Shown piece by piece: positions 17,088 through 25,395 of a stretch of 64,000 nt of DNA. The DNA is from Pseudomonas sp. G.S.17. GTDB taxonomy: Bacteria; Pseudomonadota; Gammaproteobacteria; Pseudomonadales; Pseudomonadaceae. Position numbers and translations under genes: made by a program. Each line of letters starts with the position of its first letter. Positions within the stretch are counted from its first letter, which is position 1. The stretch is from positions 3,035,501 to 3,099,500 of the forward strand of contig NZ_CP151076.1 of NCBI RefSeq assembly GCF_038096165.1, in the 5' to 3' direction. The notes beneath the pieces are model-generated. The model ran no database searches. It was not told the DNA's origin and worked only from the letters and a program-made list of their open reading frames with translations.

Positions 17088-17462
17088 ATGTTTTCGAAGA
17101 TAACCAACGTCTTGATCCTGTCCGGTTGCCTGGTTGCCGCTGGTGCGGTATCCGCCAGCGACCGCAATGTGATCGTGCCAGTCATTGCCGGGGCTGCGGT
17201 GGGCGCCATACTGGCCACTGTGATCAGCGGTTCAAGTCACGATAATTACCGCCCGCACTATCAGGGCTACCAAGCACAGCCCCGTTATCAGCCACAGTAT
17301 CAACCGCAGTACCAGCCTGTGGCTTACGTACCGGTGGCCACCCGCGTCGAATATCGCCGCTTCGATCCGCGCCCGCCTCGCGGCTATTACAACGGTGGTG
17401 ATGATCATGGTCGCGATCGTGACCGCGGCTTCGACCATAACCGGGGCGATGGCCGCTGGTAA
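17088..17462 (+). CDS. Small exported glycine-zipper-like protein
   Basis: The 124-residue protein has a signal peptide (about residues 1-23, ending A-V-S-A-S) and a Gly/Ala-rich hydrophobic segment (about 28-47). A low-complexity tail rich in Tyr, Pro, Gln, Arg and Asp follows, with repeated P-Q-Y-Q units. Glycine-zipper outer-envelope proteins in Pseudomonas look like this, but the function is not known. A strong terminator follows directly, so the gene is monocistronic. GAGGAG lies seven bases before the start. Confidence 0.7.
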   Translation: MFSKITNVLILSGCLVAAGAVSASDRNVIVPVIAGAAVGAILATVISGSSHDNYRPHYQGYQAQPRYQPQYQPQYQPVAYVPVATRVEYRRFDPRPPRGYYNGGDDHGRDRDRGFDHNRGDGRW

Positions 17463-17482
17463 TCGTTAGCCCCGGGCACAAG

Positions 17483-17511
17483 GCCGCTCTTGCCATTGAG
17501 AGCGGCTTTTT
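17483..17511 (+). terminator. Rho-independent terminator
   Basis: An eight-base stem (GCCGCTCT/AGAGCGGC) with an eight-base loop is followed by five T residues. It ends the small exported-protein transcript. Confidence 0.92.
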
Positions 17512-17534
17512 CATGTGAATAAATCTGGGCCTTC

Positions 17535-18476
17535 TCATCTGAGGTTCAAATGCATCCAGTGCTCCACATCCATTACTTCAATGCCATGTTGAGCATTGAA
17601 CGTGCAGCCTGGATCCCAGGCGACACCCTTCCCTTGCGCAAATACTGCCCGGTATTTTCTTATTGCGTCGTCAGGCTCAAGTGCCAGGTCCGCGTTCAAT
17701 TTCGCCACAGGCCATTCGACCCGCTGCACCTTGCGATTGAGCACCTTATCGATTTTGTCCGCCAACTCGCCATACGTCAGCGTGTCACCCGCAGTGTAAA
17801 TCACCTGATTAGCCAGTCGTGGCTTCGCGAACAGAATTTCTGCCGTGAGCAAGCCAATGTCTTCAGGCGTCGTCACGGTGACGGCGGTGTCCCAACTGCC
17901 GAGGGCGTGTACCGTGTTTTCGGCGAGATTGACCACGCCGAACACTGGCTCGAACAGGAAACTGGTGAACATCCCGGTGGAAATGATCAGCCACTCGGTT
18001 GCATCTTGCCCGCGCAAGATATCCCGTACGTCCAGTTGTTCATCGAACAGGTCTTGGGCGCTGCCCCTGCCAATGACGTCATAATCCACACCAAACTGCC
18101 AAGGCACATAACGCTGAACACCCGCTTCGATTGCCGCACGCGCAAGTTTGATTTGTGTTCCTTTGCCAGCCGCAAACCCTATGCAGCTGACCACGGTGTC
18201 GAAGCCGCCGAACAACGCGCTGAGTTCGGCAATCGAGCCTGACACCAGATCCCCTGGCAGCAATTCGATACCCAGCAAGCGCAGTTCATCAATTTCCTCC
18301 TGCTTGCCTGGCACGCTGGACGTCATCGTCGAGGGACGCAGCAGGACTGTGACCCGCGTATCGCCCGACGACGCAGCCAACCTGGCCAGCTGACGAAGCA
18401 CGGCCATACCCAATTCACCCGCGCCGAGGACGAGGATCCCGCGCTCTGTAATGCGTGTGGCAGCTTGCATCATCAT
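17535..18476 (-). CDS. NmrA-like NAD(P)-binding reductase
   Basis: The 313-residue product has an N-terminal Rossmann motif, V-L-G-A-G-E-L-G (about residues 16-23). A body resembling the NmrA/isoflavone reductase-like atypical SDR group follows, including V-S-C-I-G-F-A-A-G-K-G and Y-V-P-W-Q-F-G-V-D-Y. These proteins either reduce aromatic compounds or sense redox cofactors. The divergent HxlR regulator 80 bases away is the probable controller. Several start codons are possible (three consecutive Met). Confidence 0.85.
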   Translation of the reverse strand: MMMQAATRITERGILVLGAGELGMAVLRQLARLAASSGDTRVTVLLRPSTMTSSVPGKQEEIDELRLLGIELLPGDLVSGSIAELSALFGGFDTVVSCIGFAAGKGTQIKLARAAIEAGVQRYVPWQFGVDYDVIGRGSAQDLFDEQLDVRDILRGQDATEWLIISTGMFTSFLFEPVFGVVNLAENTVHALGSWDTAVTVTTPEDIGLLTAEILFAKPRLANQVIYTAGDTLTYGELADKIDKVLNRKVQRVEWPVAKLNADLALEPDDAIRKYRAVFAQGKGVAWDPGCTFNAQHGIEVMDVEHWMHLNLR

Positions 18477-18555
18477 CTCCCGTTATTTGTTTGCACCACC
18501 GATGGCACTGCGTGATGCTGGCACACTTGAAGACGGCTCATAAGAAGGCACACCA

Positions 18556-18990
18556 GTGATACCGGGAGGGCAATTGGACAACGCAGAAGTATTAAGACAG
18601 TCACAAGCCGCCTGTGACGCCTTGAGCGCAGACGATGACGGGCTGAAACGCGAAGTGCTGACACACGCAGGTAACCGCTGGTCACTGGGTGTTGTTCATA
18701 CGCTGGGGGTGGCGGGCAGATTGCGCCACGCAGAGATCGGACGGCGCATGCACGGCGTGACACAAAGGATGCTGACCCGCACGCTACGCCAACTCGAACG
18801 CGACGGTCTGGTGCTGCGTCACGATCACCACGAAGTGCCGCCGCGCGTTGAATATGAGTTATCCGCGCTAGGCATGGGTTTGCTGGTGCACATGATCCCC
18901 CTGTGGACCTGGGTGGTGGAAAACGCGGAAGGTTTTCGCAGCGCCCGCACTGCCTATGACAGCCTGATCAACCCCGTCACAGCGCCCTGA
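18556..18990 (+). CDS. HxlR family regulator
   Basis: A winged-helix protein of up to 144 residues. The core (about residues 40-115) shows G-N-R-W-S-L-G-V, R-F/L-x-x-A-E-I-G-R-R and the M-L-T-R-T-L-R-Q-L-E-R-D-G-L-V recognition segment typical of HxlR. The GTG at 18556 is the longest start; TTG 18574, just after GGGAGGG, is an alternative. HxlR proteins often sense electrophiles or aldehydes and control a neighbouring oxidoreductase, here the NmrA-like gene. Confidence 0.85.
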   Translation: MIPGGQLDNAEVLRQSQAACDALSADDDGLKREVLTHAGNRWSLGVVHTLGVAGRLRHAEIGRRMHGVTQRMLTRTLRQLERDGLVLRHDHHEVPPRVEYELSALGMGLLVHMIPLWTWVVENAEGFRSARTAYDSLINPVTAP

Positions 18991-19945
18991 CGAAGCGCTT
19001 GCGATATTCGCTGGGGGTCACGCCGACGTGTCGGGTGAACGTGCGCCGCAAGGTATCGGCGTTGGCGAATCCGCACTGCGCCGCCACTTGCTTGGGTACA
19101 TCCACCCCGCTCTCCAGTTGCTTTCTGGCCGCGGCGACCCGTGCCTGTTCGACCCAGGCCGCTGGCGTGATGCCCACCTCAGCGTGAAACAAACGAGCGA
19201 AGTGCCGTGGACTGAGGTTCACCCGTTCGGCCAGACGGGAAATGCTGTGATCGTCAGCAGGATTGGCCGCGATCCAGCGTTGCAGCTCTTGCAGCATGGC
19301 GCGCCCGGTGGGCAACGATTCGCCGCGCCGACTGAATTGCAACTGCCCGCCCGGACGTTTGAAATACATGACCAGCTGGCTGGCGACCTGCTTGGCGATG
19401 TCACGACCCAAATCGTCTTCGACCAGCGCCAGCGCCATATCCAGCCCCGCTGTAACACCGGCTGCGGTATGCACCTTGCCGTCGTGGACATGCAGGGCAT
19501 CTTCTTCCACGCAGATATCGGGATAGCGCTCGGCCAACAGCGCCGAGCGCATCCAGTGAGTCGTGACGTGCTTGCCCTCAAGCAGTCCGGCCGCCGCCAG
19601 CACAAAGGCGCCGGTGCATACCGAGCCGTAGCGGCGAGCCCTCAGCGCCGAGTCCTGAAGCCAGCGAATAATGCTCGGTTTCAGAATCAGATACGGAGCG
19701 TTCGGCGCACCAGCCACCAGCAGCGTATCGACCTCAGTCAGCCCATCCCCCACCACATGATCAGGCAATAAACGCGCGCCGGATGAACTGCGGACCGGCC
19801 CCGCCTCCAGCGCCCAGATTTGCAGTTGGTAGTACTCACGACCGCTCTGCGCATTGGCTTCGGCAAACACATCCAATGGCCCCGAGACGTCCAGCAACTG
19901 AACGCCGGGCACCGCAAGGATGGCGATGGTGCGTGTTTTCGACAT
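18977..19945 (-). CDS. GlxA family regulator (DJ-1/PfpI plus AraC HTH)
   Basis: From ATG 19945 the protein has 322 residues. The N-terminal DJ-1/PfpI-like domain (about 1-185) opens with T-I-A-I-L-A-V-P-G-V-Q-L-L-D and has a G-S-V-C-T-G-A-F nucleophile-elbow-like segment. The C-terminal AraC HTH pair (about 215-315) includes S-P-R-H-F-A-R-L-F and C-G-F-A-N-A-D-T. The 3' end overlaps the HxlR gene by 14 bases (convergent). It is divergent from the HD hydrolase, which it may control. Confidence 0.9.
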   Translation of the reverse strand: MSKTRTIAILAVPGVQLLDVSGPLDVFAEANAQSGREYYQLQIWALEAGPVRSSSGARLLPDHVVGDGLTEVDTLLVAGAPNAPYLILKPSIIRWLQDSALRARRYGSVCTGAFVLAAAGLLEGKHVTTHWMRSALLAERYPDICVEEDALHVHDGKVHTAAGVTAGLDMALALVEDDLGRDIAKQVASQLVMYFKRPGGQLQFSRRGESLPTGRAMLQELQRWIAANPADDHSISRLAERVNLSPRHFARLFHAEVGITPAAWVEQARVAAARKQLESGVDVPKQVAAQCGFANADTLRRTFTRHVGVTPSEYRKRFVRAL

Positions 19946-20061
19946 GCAGGGCTCCGTGTCTGTCAGCTGCGCGATATGGCAGGATTTGAATGTTAGCGCC
20001 ATTTGAAGCCATTACGCCAGCGTTCGATACTGGGCTCACAAACCACCGCAGGAGAAATCCC

Positions 20062-20703
20062 ATGACATTGAATATTGGCGACATCAAGATTCCCGACAGC
20101 GCCATGGCGCGGCAGATTACCGAACTGGTACGCGATACCGAGCCGGAGCTGCTCTTCAATCACTCCAGCCGCGTTTATTACTTTGCCGCCCTGGCGGGTC
20201 AGAAGCGCGGCTTGAGCTTCGACTCCGAATTGCTCTACGCTGGCTGCATGTTCCACGACATGGGTCTGACCCATAAGTGCAGCAGCGCTTGCGAACGCTT
20301 TGAAGTGGACGGCGCCAACGCGGCGCGGGATTTTCTCAAGGGCTATCAGGTGAGCCAGCAGGATATCGACACGGTCTGGACCGCCATCGCGCTGCACACC
20401 ACGCCCGGTATTCCCGAGCACATGCATCCGGTGGTCGCATTGGTTACAGCAGGTGTGGAAATGGATGTGCTCGGCTTGACATATCCGCTGAACAGCCACG
20501 CAGAGCGCGAAGCTGTGGTAAAGGCGTATCCACGCAGCGCGCAGTTCAAGGAAGACATCATTCAGGCGTTCTATGACGGGATCAAAGACAAGCCGGATAC
20601 CACCTTTGGCAACGTCAAGGCCAATGTCCTCGCGGACAAGGATCCGTCGTTCGTGGCGGGTAATTTTTGCGAGGTGATTCGCCGGTCCGCCTGGTCGGCT
20701 TGA
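20062..20703 (+). CDS. HD domain hydrolase, cyanamide hydratase-like
   Basis: The start at 20062 follows GGAG at 20051-20054. The 213-residue product contains N-H-S-S-R-V-Y-Y-F-A and the metal-binding M-F-H-D-M-G-L (HD pair), then A-I-A-L-H-T-T-P, in the order seen in cyanamide hydratase-like HD proteins. Such enzymes bind a divalent metal and hydrolyse or hydrate small substrates. The substrate is not known. Regulation by the divergent GlxA-type gene is likely. Confidence 0.85.
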   Translation: MTLNIGDIKIPDSAMARQITELVRDTEPELLFNHSSRVYYFAALAGQKRGLSFDSELLYAGCMFHDMGLTHKCSSACERFEVDGANAARDFLKGYQVSQQDIDTVWTAIALHTTPGIPEHMHPVVALVTAGVEMDVLGLTYPLNSHAEREAVVKAYPRSAQFKEDIIQAFYDGIKDKPDTTFGNVKANVLADKDPSFVAGNFCEVIRRSAWSA

Positions 20704-20719
20704 ATGCTGAAACAGCTCG

Positions 20720-21165
20720 TTTGCGTCGCCCTGGCCCGGGCCAATGCCCGCTACCAAACGGATGCCGAGATCACTCCTTTCGGCGTTGAAATCAGCCAGC
20801 TTGCCGTTGGTATCAGGGCGCAGTTCGTAGCTTGGATGCAGGGCACGAAAACCTTCGGCACGCGCCAGAAGCCATTTGTCAGCAAATGCAGGCGGCACCG
20901 TGACGGTAATCGTTGCGCCCCCTTCGGTTTTCAAACGCGCGACGGCTGAAGAAAAGAAGTCAAAACCGGCCTGAAGATCCGGCAGCGCTGCCAGCGCCTG
21001 ATCGGTTAACTCCAGTCGCGCAGGACCACCGCGCGACCGATGAAAAAGCACTACACCCTGTGCGTCCTCCAACCCTCGGACCAGTTGGCCGATGGCTGCC
21101 GGACTGACATTCAGCTCTTCAGCCGCACGCACGTAACTCAAGGGCGAAATGCCCGGTATCCAGGA
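20720..21165 (-). pseudogene. LysR family regulator, truncated remnant
   Basis: Read on the minus strand, about 21165 to 20720 encodes the HTH second half (R-A-A-E-E-L-N-V-S-P-A-A-I-G), the linker helix and the start of the effector domain of a LysR protein. It ends at about L-G-I-R-L-V-A-G-I-G. The first 15-20 residues and most of the effector domain are missing. The frame stays open far beyond on both sides only by chance; sequence outside this segment does not look like LysR. Confidence 0.72.
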
Positions 21166-21184
21166 AATGCACTTCAGCCGAAGG

Positions 21185-21319
21185 CAGATCGCAGCGGTAA
21201 GCGGCACCATCGGCAACCCGAAAGACGTGGTGGATGCGGTGCTGTACCTGACCGACTCGTCCTTTACCAGCGGCAGTGTCGTGGTAGTCGATGGCGGCTC
21301 GACGGCCGGCACCTGGTAA
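21185..21319 (+). pseudogene. SDR oxidoreductase, C-terminal remnant
   Basis: One frame reads G-N-P-K-D-V-V-D-A-V-L-Y-L-T-D, then S-G-S-V-V-V-V-D-G-G-S and a TAA at 21317. This is the characteristic last 40 or so residues of a short-chain dehydrogenase. The rest of the gene is absent. It lies head-on against the LysR remnant, so a deletion once joined two unrelated gene ends. Confidence 0.7.
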
Positions 21320-21441
21320 TCCCGACCCTTCTGCTCAGAAGATAAGACTCTACACCCGTGACGCCTGCGCAGCCGCAGGGCTGGCATTGCTGACCGTGAA
21401 CAGCTACCTTTCCGGCTTCCCCACTGTGCGCCCGAGTTCCC

Positions 21442-22515
21442 ATGGCCCCAGCCGACAGCCGCCGACATTTTGGTCTGAGCCTTAAAGGCATCAATCAGCC
21501 TTATGGTCGGACCGACGTCCCTTCCGGGCCGCAGGCAGACGGCTGCCGAAAAATTGCCGTGGTGGTCCTGGAGCATTTTTCGATGATGGCTTTCACCGGC
21601 TCACTGGATGCGCTGGTGACGGCCAATTATCTGAGCCAGACACCGCGCTACGAAATCACTACTTACAGCCTGAAGGGCGGTCAGGTGCGCAGTGACCTGG
21701 GCATCGCGATTGCCACTGACCTGCCCGTCGACGCGCTGACCGTGGCCGGCCTCGACATGCTGATCGTCTGTGGTGGCTTGCGCACCGCGTTGACGCCTGC
21801 TGCGGCACTCATCAAAAAACTGCGGCAGGCCAGTCGCCAATCAGTGCTGCTCGGGAGCCTGTGGAACGGCTGTTTCCAACTGGCGCACGCCGGGCTGCTG
21901 GACCAGCGCGAATGCACCGTGCACCCGGAAAGCCAGGCCAGCCTTCACGAACTATGCCCCGGCGTTCGCTTGCGACCGCAGCCCTTTGTCATTACTGGAG
22001 ATCTGGTCAGTTGTGCCGGCGCCAATAGCGCGTTGGGGATGATGCTGGCAATCATTCGGCGCCAGCAAGGCGCCGAATTGGTCAAGGGTATCGAGGCGAT
22101 TCTCAGCTGTGATCGTGGCGCCTATGCCGAGGATATGCCCTTGGCACGCGGTGGCCGGGATCCGGCCTTTCCGCCTCAGCTGTCGAGCCTGATCGAGCTG
22201 ATGGAAAACAATCTGGAAGACCCGTTGGAGCTGGATGAACTGGCGCGGTATGTGGACCTGTCCCGTCGGCAGATCGAGCGCCTGTTCCAGACGTTCCTGC
22301 ACAGCTCGCCGCGCCGCCATTATCTGGAATTGCGCCTGACGCGGGCACGCCGCCTGTTATTGCAGGGCAATGCGTCGGTCGTGGAAGTTGCCATGGCCTG
22401 TGGTTTTATCAGCTCCCATCACTTCAGCCGGTGCTTCCGGGACTATTTCGGCTACACCGCCAGCCAGGCGCGTAGCCGGCAGCGCATCGCCAGCGATGCA
22501 TCCCCCTCGCAGTAA
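21442..22515 (+). CDS. GlxA family regulator (ArgR/CdhR-like)
   Basis: The 357-residue protein has a DJ-1/PfpI-like N-terminal domain (about residues 35-210), with G-S-L-W-N-G-C-F-Q-L at the elbow position, and a C-terminal AraC HTH pair (about 245-345) including L-S-R-R-Q-I-E-R-L-F and A-C-G-F-I-S-S-H-H-F. Pseudomonas regulators of arginine and carnitine catabolism share this plan. The first 30 residues are unlike the family, so the start may be further downstream. No catabolic operon is next to it, so its target is unknown. Confidence 0.85.
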   Translation: MAPADSRRHFGLSLKGINQPYGRTDVPSGPQADGCRKIAVVVLEHFSMMAFTGSLDALVTANYLSQTPRYEITTYSLKGGQVRSDLGIAIATDLPVDALTVAGLDMLIVCGGLRTALTPAAALIKKLRQASRQSVLLGSLWNGCFQLAHAGLLDQRECTVHPESQASLHELCPGVRLRPQPFVITGDLVSCAGANSALGMMLAIIRRQQGAELVKGIEAILSCDRGAYAEDMPLARGGRDPAFPPQLSSLIELMENNLEDPLELDELARYVDLSRRQIERLFQTFLHSSPRRHYLELRLTRARRLLLQGNASVVEVAMACGFISSHHFSRCFRDYFGYTASQARSRQRIASDASPSQ

Positions 22516-22547
22516 ACGCCAGTCACGGCCCTCAACGGCCAGACTAA

Positions 22548-23249
22548 CTAGAAAAGCCGTCCCTGGGACAGATCATCCTGGCGCGCGCTCACCACGGGCC
22601 GGGATTGCAAAAAATGTAGAAACGCTGCTTGTGATGAAGTGACCGACTCCAGACAGTTTCTTTTCTGCAATGAGACGAACAGCGCAAGGGAATAGGCCTG
22701 GCAGTTGATGGACTTTAGCGGGCTGAATTCAATGTCGGTGAACGCAGAATAGTCAGCCAGTTGCTCCGTAAGGTCCTTTCGATGCGTCAGCGCATTGATA
22801 TACAACCAGTCATAGAAGGCCGTCTGCGGCTCAAGCGGCCAGTCCGTACCCATGAAGTTGAAGCCTGTGAGTCTTCCGGAGGTACGCAAGCGCTCATCAC
22901 GCTTGGCGTCACGAGAGGTAAACCCGTAAATCTCGGTAAAAGGGCCGCCCTGTTCGAACACTTTGCTGCCCTGGAAAGCGCATTCAACGCTTACCGGATG
23001 TTCCAGCATCGATAGTGTAAAGGACAGATTAAACGCGCTTAGCGCCACTCCGAGTGGTTCCGCAGATTTGGTCGACACTTCCAGCACGCTATCGATGCCC
23101 GTTAACTTACGTGCCGCCTGATGCAGGGAAGTGATGGATTTTTGTTTCTGAGTCACGGAGAGACCAGCGAACCATTCGAAGTCTACGGCGTGCGTGATCA
23201 CAGGCGCTTGCCCATCGGGGTTCGGCATGAAAACCGGTCTGCTAGCCAT
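22548..23249 (-). CDS. NADAR-type antitoxin for DarT
   Basis: The product (233 residues from ATG 23249) has the pattern I know from DarT1-associated NADAR antitoxins: an early W-F-A-G-L-S-V-T-Q-K-Q-K-S-I, then A-F-Q-G-S-K-V-F-E-Q-G-G-P, E/A-K-R-D-E-R-L, W-P-L-E-P-x-T-A-F-Y-D-W-L-Y-I-N-A-L and S-I-N-C-Q-A. NADAR proteins remove ADP-ribose from guanine bases and counter guanosine-specific DarT toxins. The start codon overlaps the toxin stop (TGATG), so toxin and antitoxin are translationally coupled with the toxin first. The start at 23261 is possible but less likely. Confidence 0.85.
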   Translation of the reverse strand: MASRPVFMPNPDGQAPVITHAVDFEWFAGLSVTQKQKSITSLHQAARKLTGIDSVLEVSTKSAEPLGVALSAFNLSFTLSMLEHPVSVECAFQGSKVFEQGGPFTEIYGFTSRDAKRDERLRTSGRLTGFNFMGTDWPLEPQTAFYDWLYINALTHRKDLTEQLADYSAFTDIEFSPLKSINCQAYSLALFVSLQKRNCLESVTSSQAAFLHFLQSRPVVSARQDDLSQGRLF

Positions 23250-24862
23250 CAGTAAGTCCATCCGCGTTTACGTGCATAAGAGCGCGCACTGAGAAAACCA
23301 CGACCTTCGGAGTTAATCAGAATACGCCGATCGCCAATGCAATCCCGGTAGTTGTGCAGGCTGCCCGCATCACTGAACACCACCCCTTTGATCAGCTCAG
23401 GCGGCACTGTATCAAACGCTAAAACCTCGGCTTGAACATCCGTAGGATCAAAAGGCAACAACTTGCTTTCTTCGCGAGCCGGCAAGCCCTGCACAGGATT
23501 GAACAGATTGGCGAAGGCCGATGCAGTCTTGAGGTCGTCCAGGGATTGTTGGCGGATACGATGATCAGCGGCATTGTGATTGCAGAACGCGACGTTCAGG
23601 GTCCAGAGCACACAACGATCAATGACCAGTACGACCCAGCCTTGTTCAGGAGCCTGCCAGCGGTAATGGGCGAACATTTTTTCGTTTGGATAGCCGACAG
23701 ACAGGCAAACGGCATCAGGGCGCCCTTCCAGACGCAGGCGATCATTGGACCTGAAATCGACATCAGCTTCAGCGAGCGTGGTGATTGAACACAACCCATG
23801 CTGCATGATCGAGGGCAAGTTTTCGACACGGGTGAAATGAACCAGGTAGGGAAGTTCCAGAGCTTTCACCCGGACTTCTATCTCAGCTGCGGATGTGAGT
23901 ATCGAGCGCGGAGTTATCGCCTCGTCGATGGCAGACTCAGGCTGTAACGAATCGGTGGCCGGCGCGGGAATCGTACGTAACAAGGCACCGAACGACAGAC
24001 GTGCAGAGGATTGTTTTTTTTCGGCAGCTATCTGGCACAGGCTGTCCCAGGTCTGGGCCCCGCCCACTTTATTGAGTTCATCATGCAGCGCGTTGCGCAG
24101 TGGTTCATCACTCCAGACCTGGCGAACCATGTCGCGTAGAAAACCATCTCGCTCGCTTTTCAGCAGGCGTACTTTGGCTGCAACGGCAAGAATGTTAGTC
24201 ACGCTGGCAGCGCCATGACTGGGTGCAACAGTAAAATCTGGAAACTGCCACCCAGGCGAAGGTTTCACCACAACCGCATCAGTTGGCGGTTTGAGGACCT
24301 TGGTAAACCGGGCATAAGCTTCCTGATAGTAAGCCCTGCCTTCCTCGCCACGCTCCTCGCGAAAAGCCTGCACCTTGAGCGCAAGTTGTGCCCGCTGCAA
24401 AGCATGTTCAACACCGAGTTTTTCATTGAGCAGCGTACTTTGCAGCGCTTCAGTCGCGCTGTTAACCGCCATGCTCAAGGATATCGAGTCAGTAAAGGCC
24501 GTAAGGGCATTGTTCACAGAGTCGAGCGAGCGCTGAACAGTATTGACCGGAGGCGGGATTTGGGTCGATCTTGAAACCGTGCGCCGTGCACTCGACACCG
24601 GTTGCGATGGGGTTGGAACCGCAGTTTCGACGCTCTTGGGTTTGATCGGGCCGGTTGTCTCAGTGCTGCGACCTCCCGGTTTGAAAAACGCGTAGCACGC
24701 CCATATCGTGATCAACTGCAGCAGAATAAGACCCGAAAAAAACACGGTCACCAGTGTGAATAATGTCCACGCCGCGCATGCAACAACCAGTGATTTTTTG
24801 CCTATGAGACTCGCGATATAAAGGGTAAAGATAATAAATAACTGAAAATAAAGAATCGTCAT
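23249..24862 (-). CDS. darT: DarT-like DNA ADP-ribosyltransferase toxin with membrane anchor
   Basis: The C-terminal 200 residues (about 338-537) are a DarT (DUF4433) ADP-ribosyltransferase. It opens with L-P-Y-L-V-H-F-T-R-V-E-N-L-P, has the G-L-C-S element, and carries the presumed catalytic glutamate in V-Q-A-E-V-L-A-F-D. The first 65 residues are two or three hydrophobic segments, followed by a Pro/Ser-rich linker and a long helical region (about 110-330). Typical DarT proteins are about 200-230 residues and soluble, so the membrane-anchored, 537-residue form is unusual. It would modify DNA bases using NAD+. The downstream NADAR gene is its expected antidote. Confidence 0.82.
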   Translation of the reverse strand: MTILYFQLFIIFTLYIASLIGKKSLVVACAAWTLFTLVTVFFSGLILLQLITIWACYAFFKPGGRSTETTGPIKPKSVETAVPTPSQPVSSARRTVSRSTQIPPPVNTVQRSLDSVNNALTAFTDSISLSMAVNSATEALQSTLLNEKLGVEHALQRAQLALKVQAFREERGEEGRAYYQEAYARFTKVLKPPTDAVVVKPSPGWQFPDFTVAPSHGAASVTNILAVAAKVRLLKSERDGFLRDMVRQVWSDEPLRNALHDELNKVGGAQTWDSLCQIAAEKKQSSARLSFGALLRTIPAPATDSLQPESAIDEAITPRSILTSAAEIEVRVKALELPYLVHFTRVENLPSIMQHGLCSITTLAEADVDFRSNDRLRLEGRPDAVCLSVGYPNEKMFAHYRWQAPEQGWVVLVIDRCVLWTLNVAFCNHNAADHRIRQQSLDDLKTASAFANLFNPVQGLPAREESKLLPFDPTDVQAEVLAFDTVPPELIKGVVFSDAGSLHNYRDCIGDRRILINSEGRGFLSARSYARKRGWTY

Positions 24863-25111
24863 CCATGCCTTCCTGAGGGCAGCGCCGTTTAATTACACAG
24901 AGGGTAAAGCCAACTGCCAGACGCTGTATGCGGTGACCGATCGCGACCATCCAACCTTTGCGCTTACTGCGCCAGGTACCGGACCTATGAGTCTGCAGGT
25001 GGGGTTTAGTTGCCCCAGTCATTAAAATTGCCCCACAGCCAACGTTGATCGAAGACGGACTGGGTGCATCTGCCTCTTCTCCATGTGGAATCTGACTGTT
25101 GGCGCAAATAT
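24863..25111. other. Intergenic region upstream of darT, no gene recognised
   Basis: About 250 bases follow the DarT start codon on its upstream side. The part next to the gene should hold its promoter, but no clear elements were identified. No convincing ORF was seen. Confidence 0.3.
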
Positions 25112-25197
25112 CAGCTGATAAGATCGTTCAGGCCCAGCCCGTGGACGTGATGAAGCCCTCGCGAGCACACAGGATCGGCTGCGATGATGACCTGTAG
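25112..25197 (-). pseudogene. Fragment of nucleotidyltransferase-family gene
   Basis: The minus strand reads L-Q-V-I-I-A-A-D-P-V-C-S-R-G-L-H-H-V-H-G before a stop. This matches the N-terminal L-Q-A-L-I-A-D-D-P-M...L-H-H-V-H-D of the intact gene at 26942-27562. It is therefore a short, decayed copy of the same family, about 2 kb away. Confidence 0.6.
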
Positions 25198-25242
25198 CAC
25201 AGTGATGGATCGTGGTCACCCCCGTCAGAACCCTCATGTCAA

Positions 25243-25352
25243 TATGTGAAATATTATGTGAACATGGACGCTGTAAATACCACAATAAAAATCACTTATA
25301 GCCTTATAAATAAGGTGTTTTAGCCCTGACAATATGTGAAATAATATGTGAA
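25243..25352. promoter_or_regulatory. Two copies of paired TATGTGAA direct repeats
   Basis: TATGTGAA-ATAT-TATGTGAA lies at 25243-25262 and TATGTGAA-ATAA-TATGTGAA at 25333-25352, 90 bases apart. The half sites repeat every 12 bases. A near-palindromic CCTTATAAATAAGG lies between them at about 25303-25316. The second copy ends 43 bases before the Fic start codon. The Fic protein has a C-terminal winged-helix-like region, so autoregulation through these repeats is plausible. Confidence 0.6.
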
Positions 25353-25395
25353 GAAAGTTCTGCTCGACTATCCATAGACAGTAAGGTGCTCAGGG

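Noticed and set aside
19993..21576. Minus-strand open frame of 527 codons
   Set aside because: Only the part from about 20720 to 21165 resembles a protein (LysR). The rest is antisense to the HD hydrolase and to the SDR remnant, so it is a chance open frame around a pseudogene.
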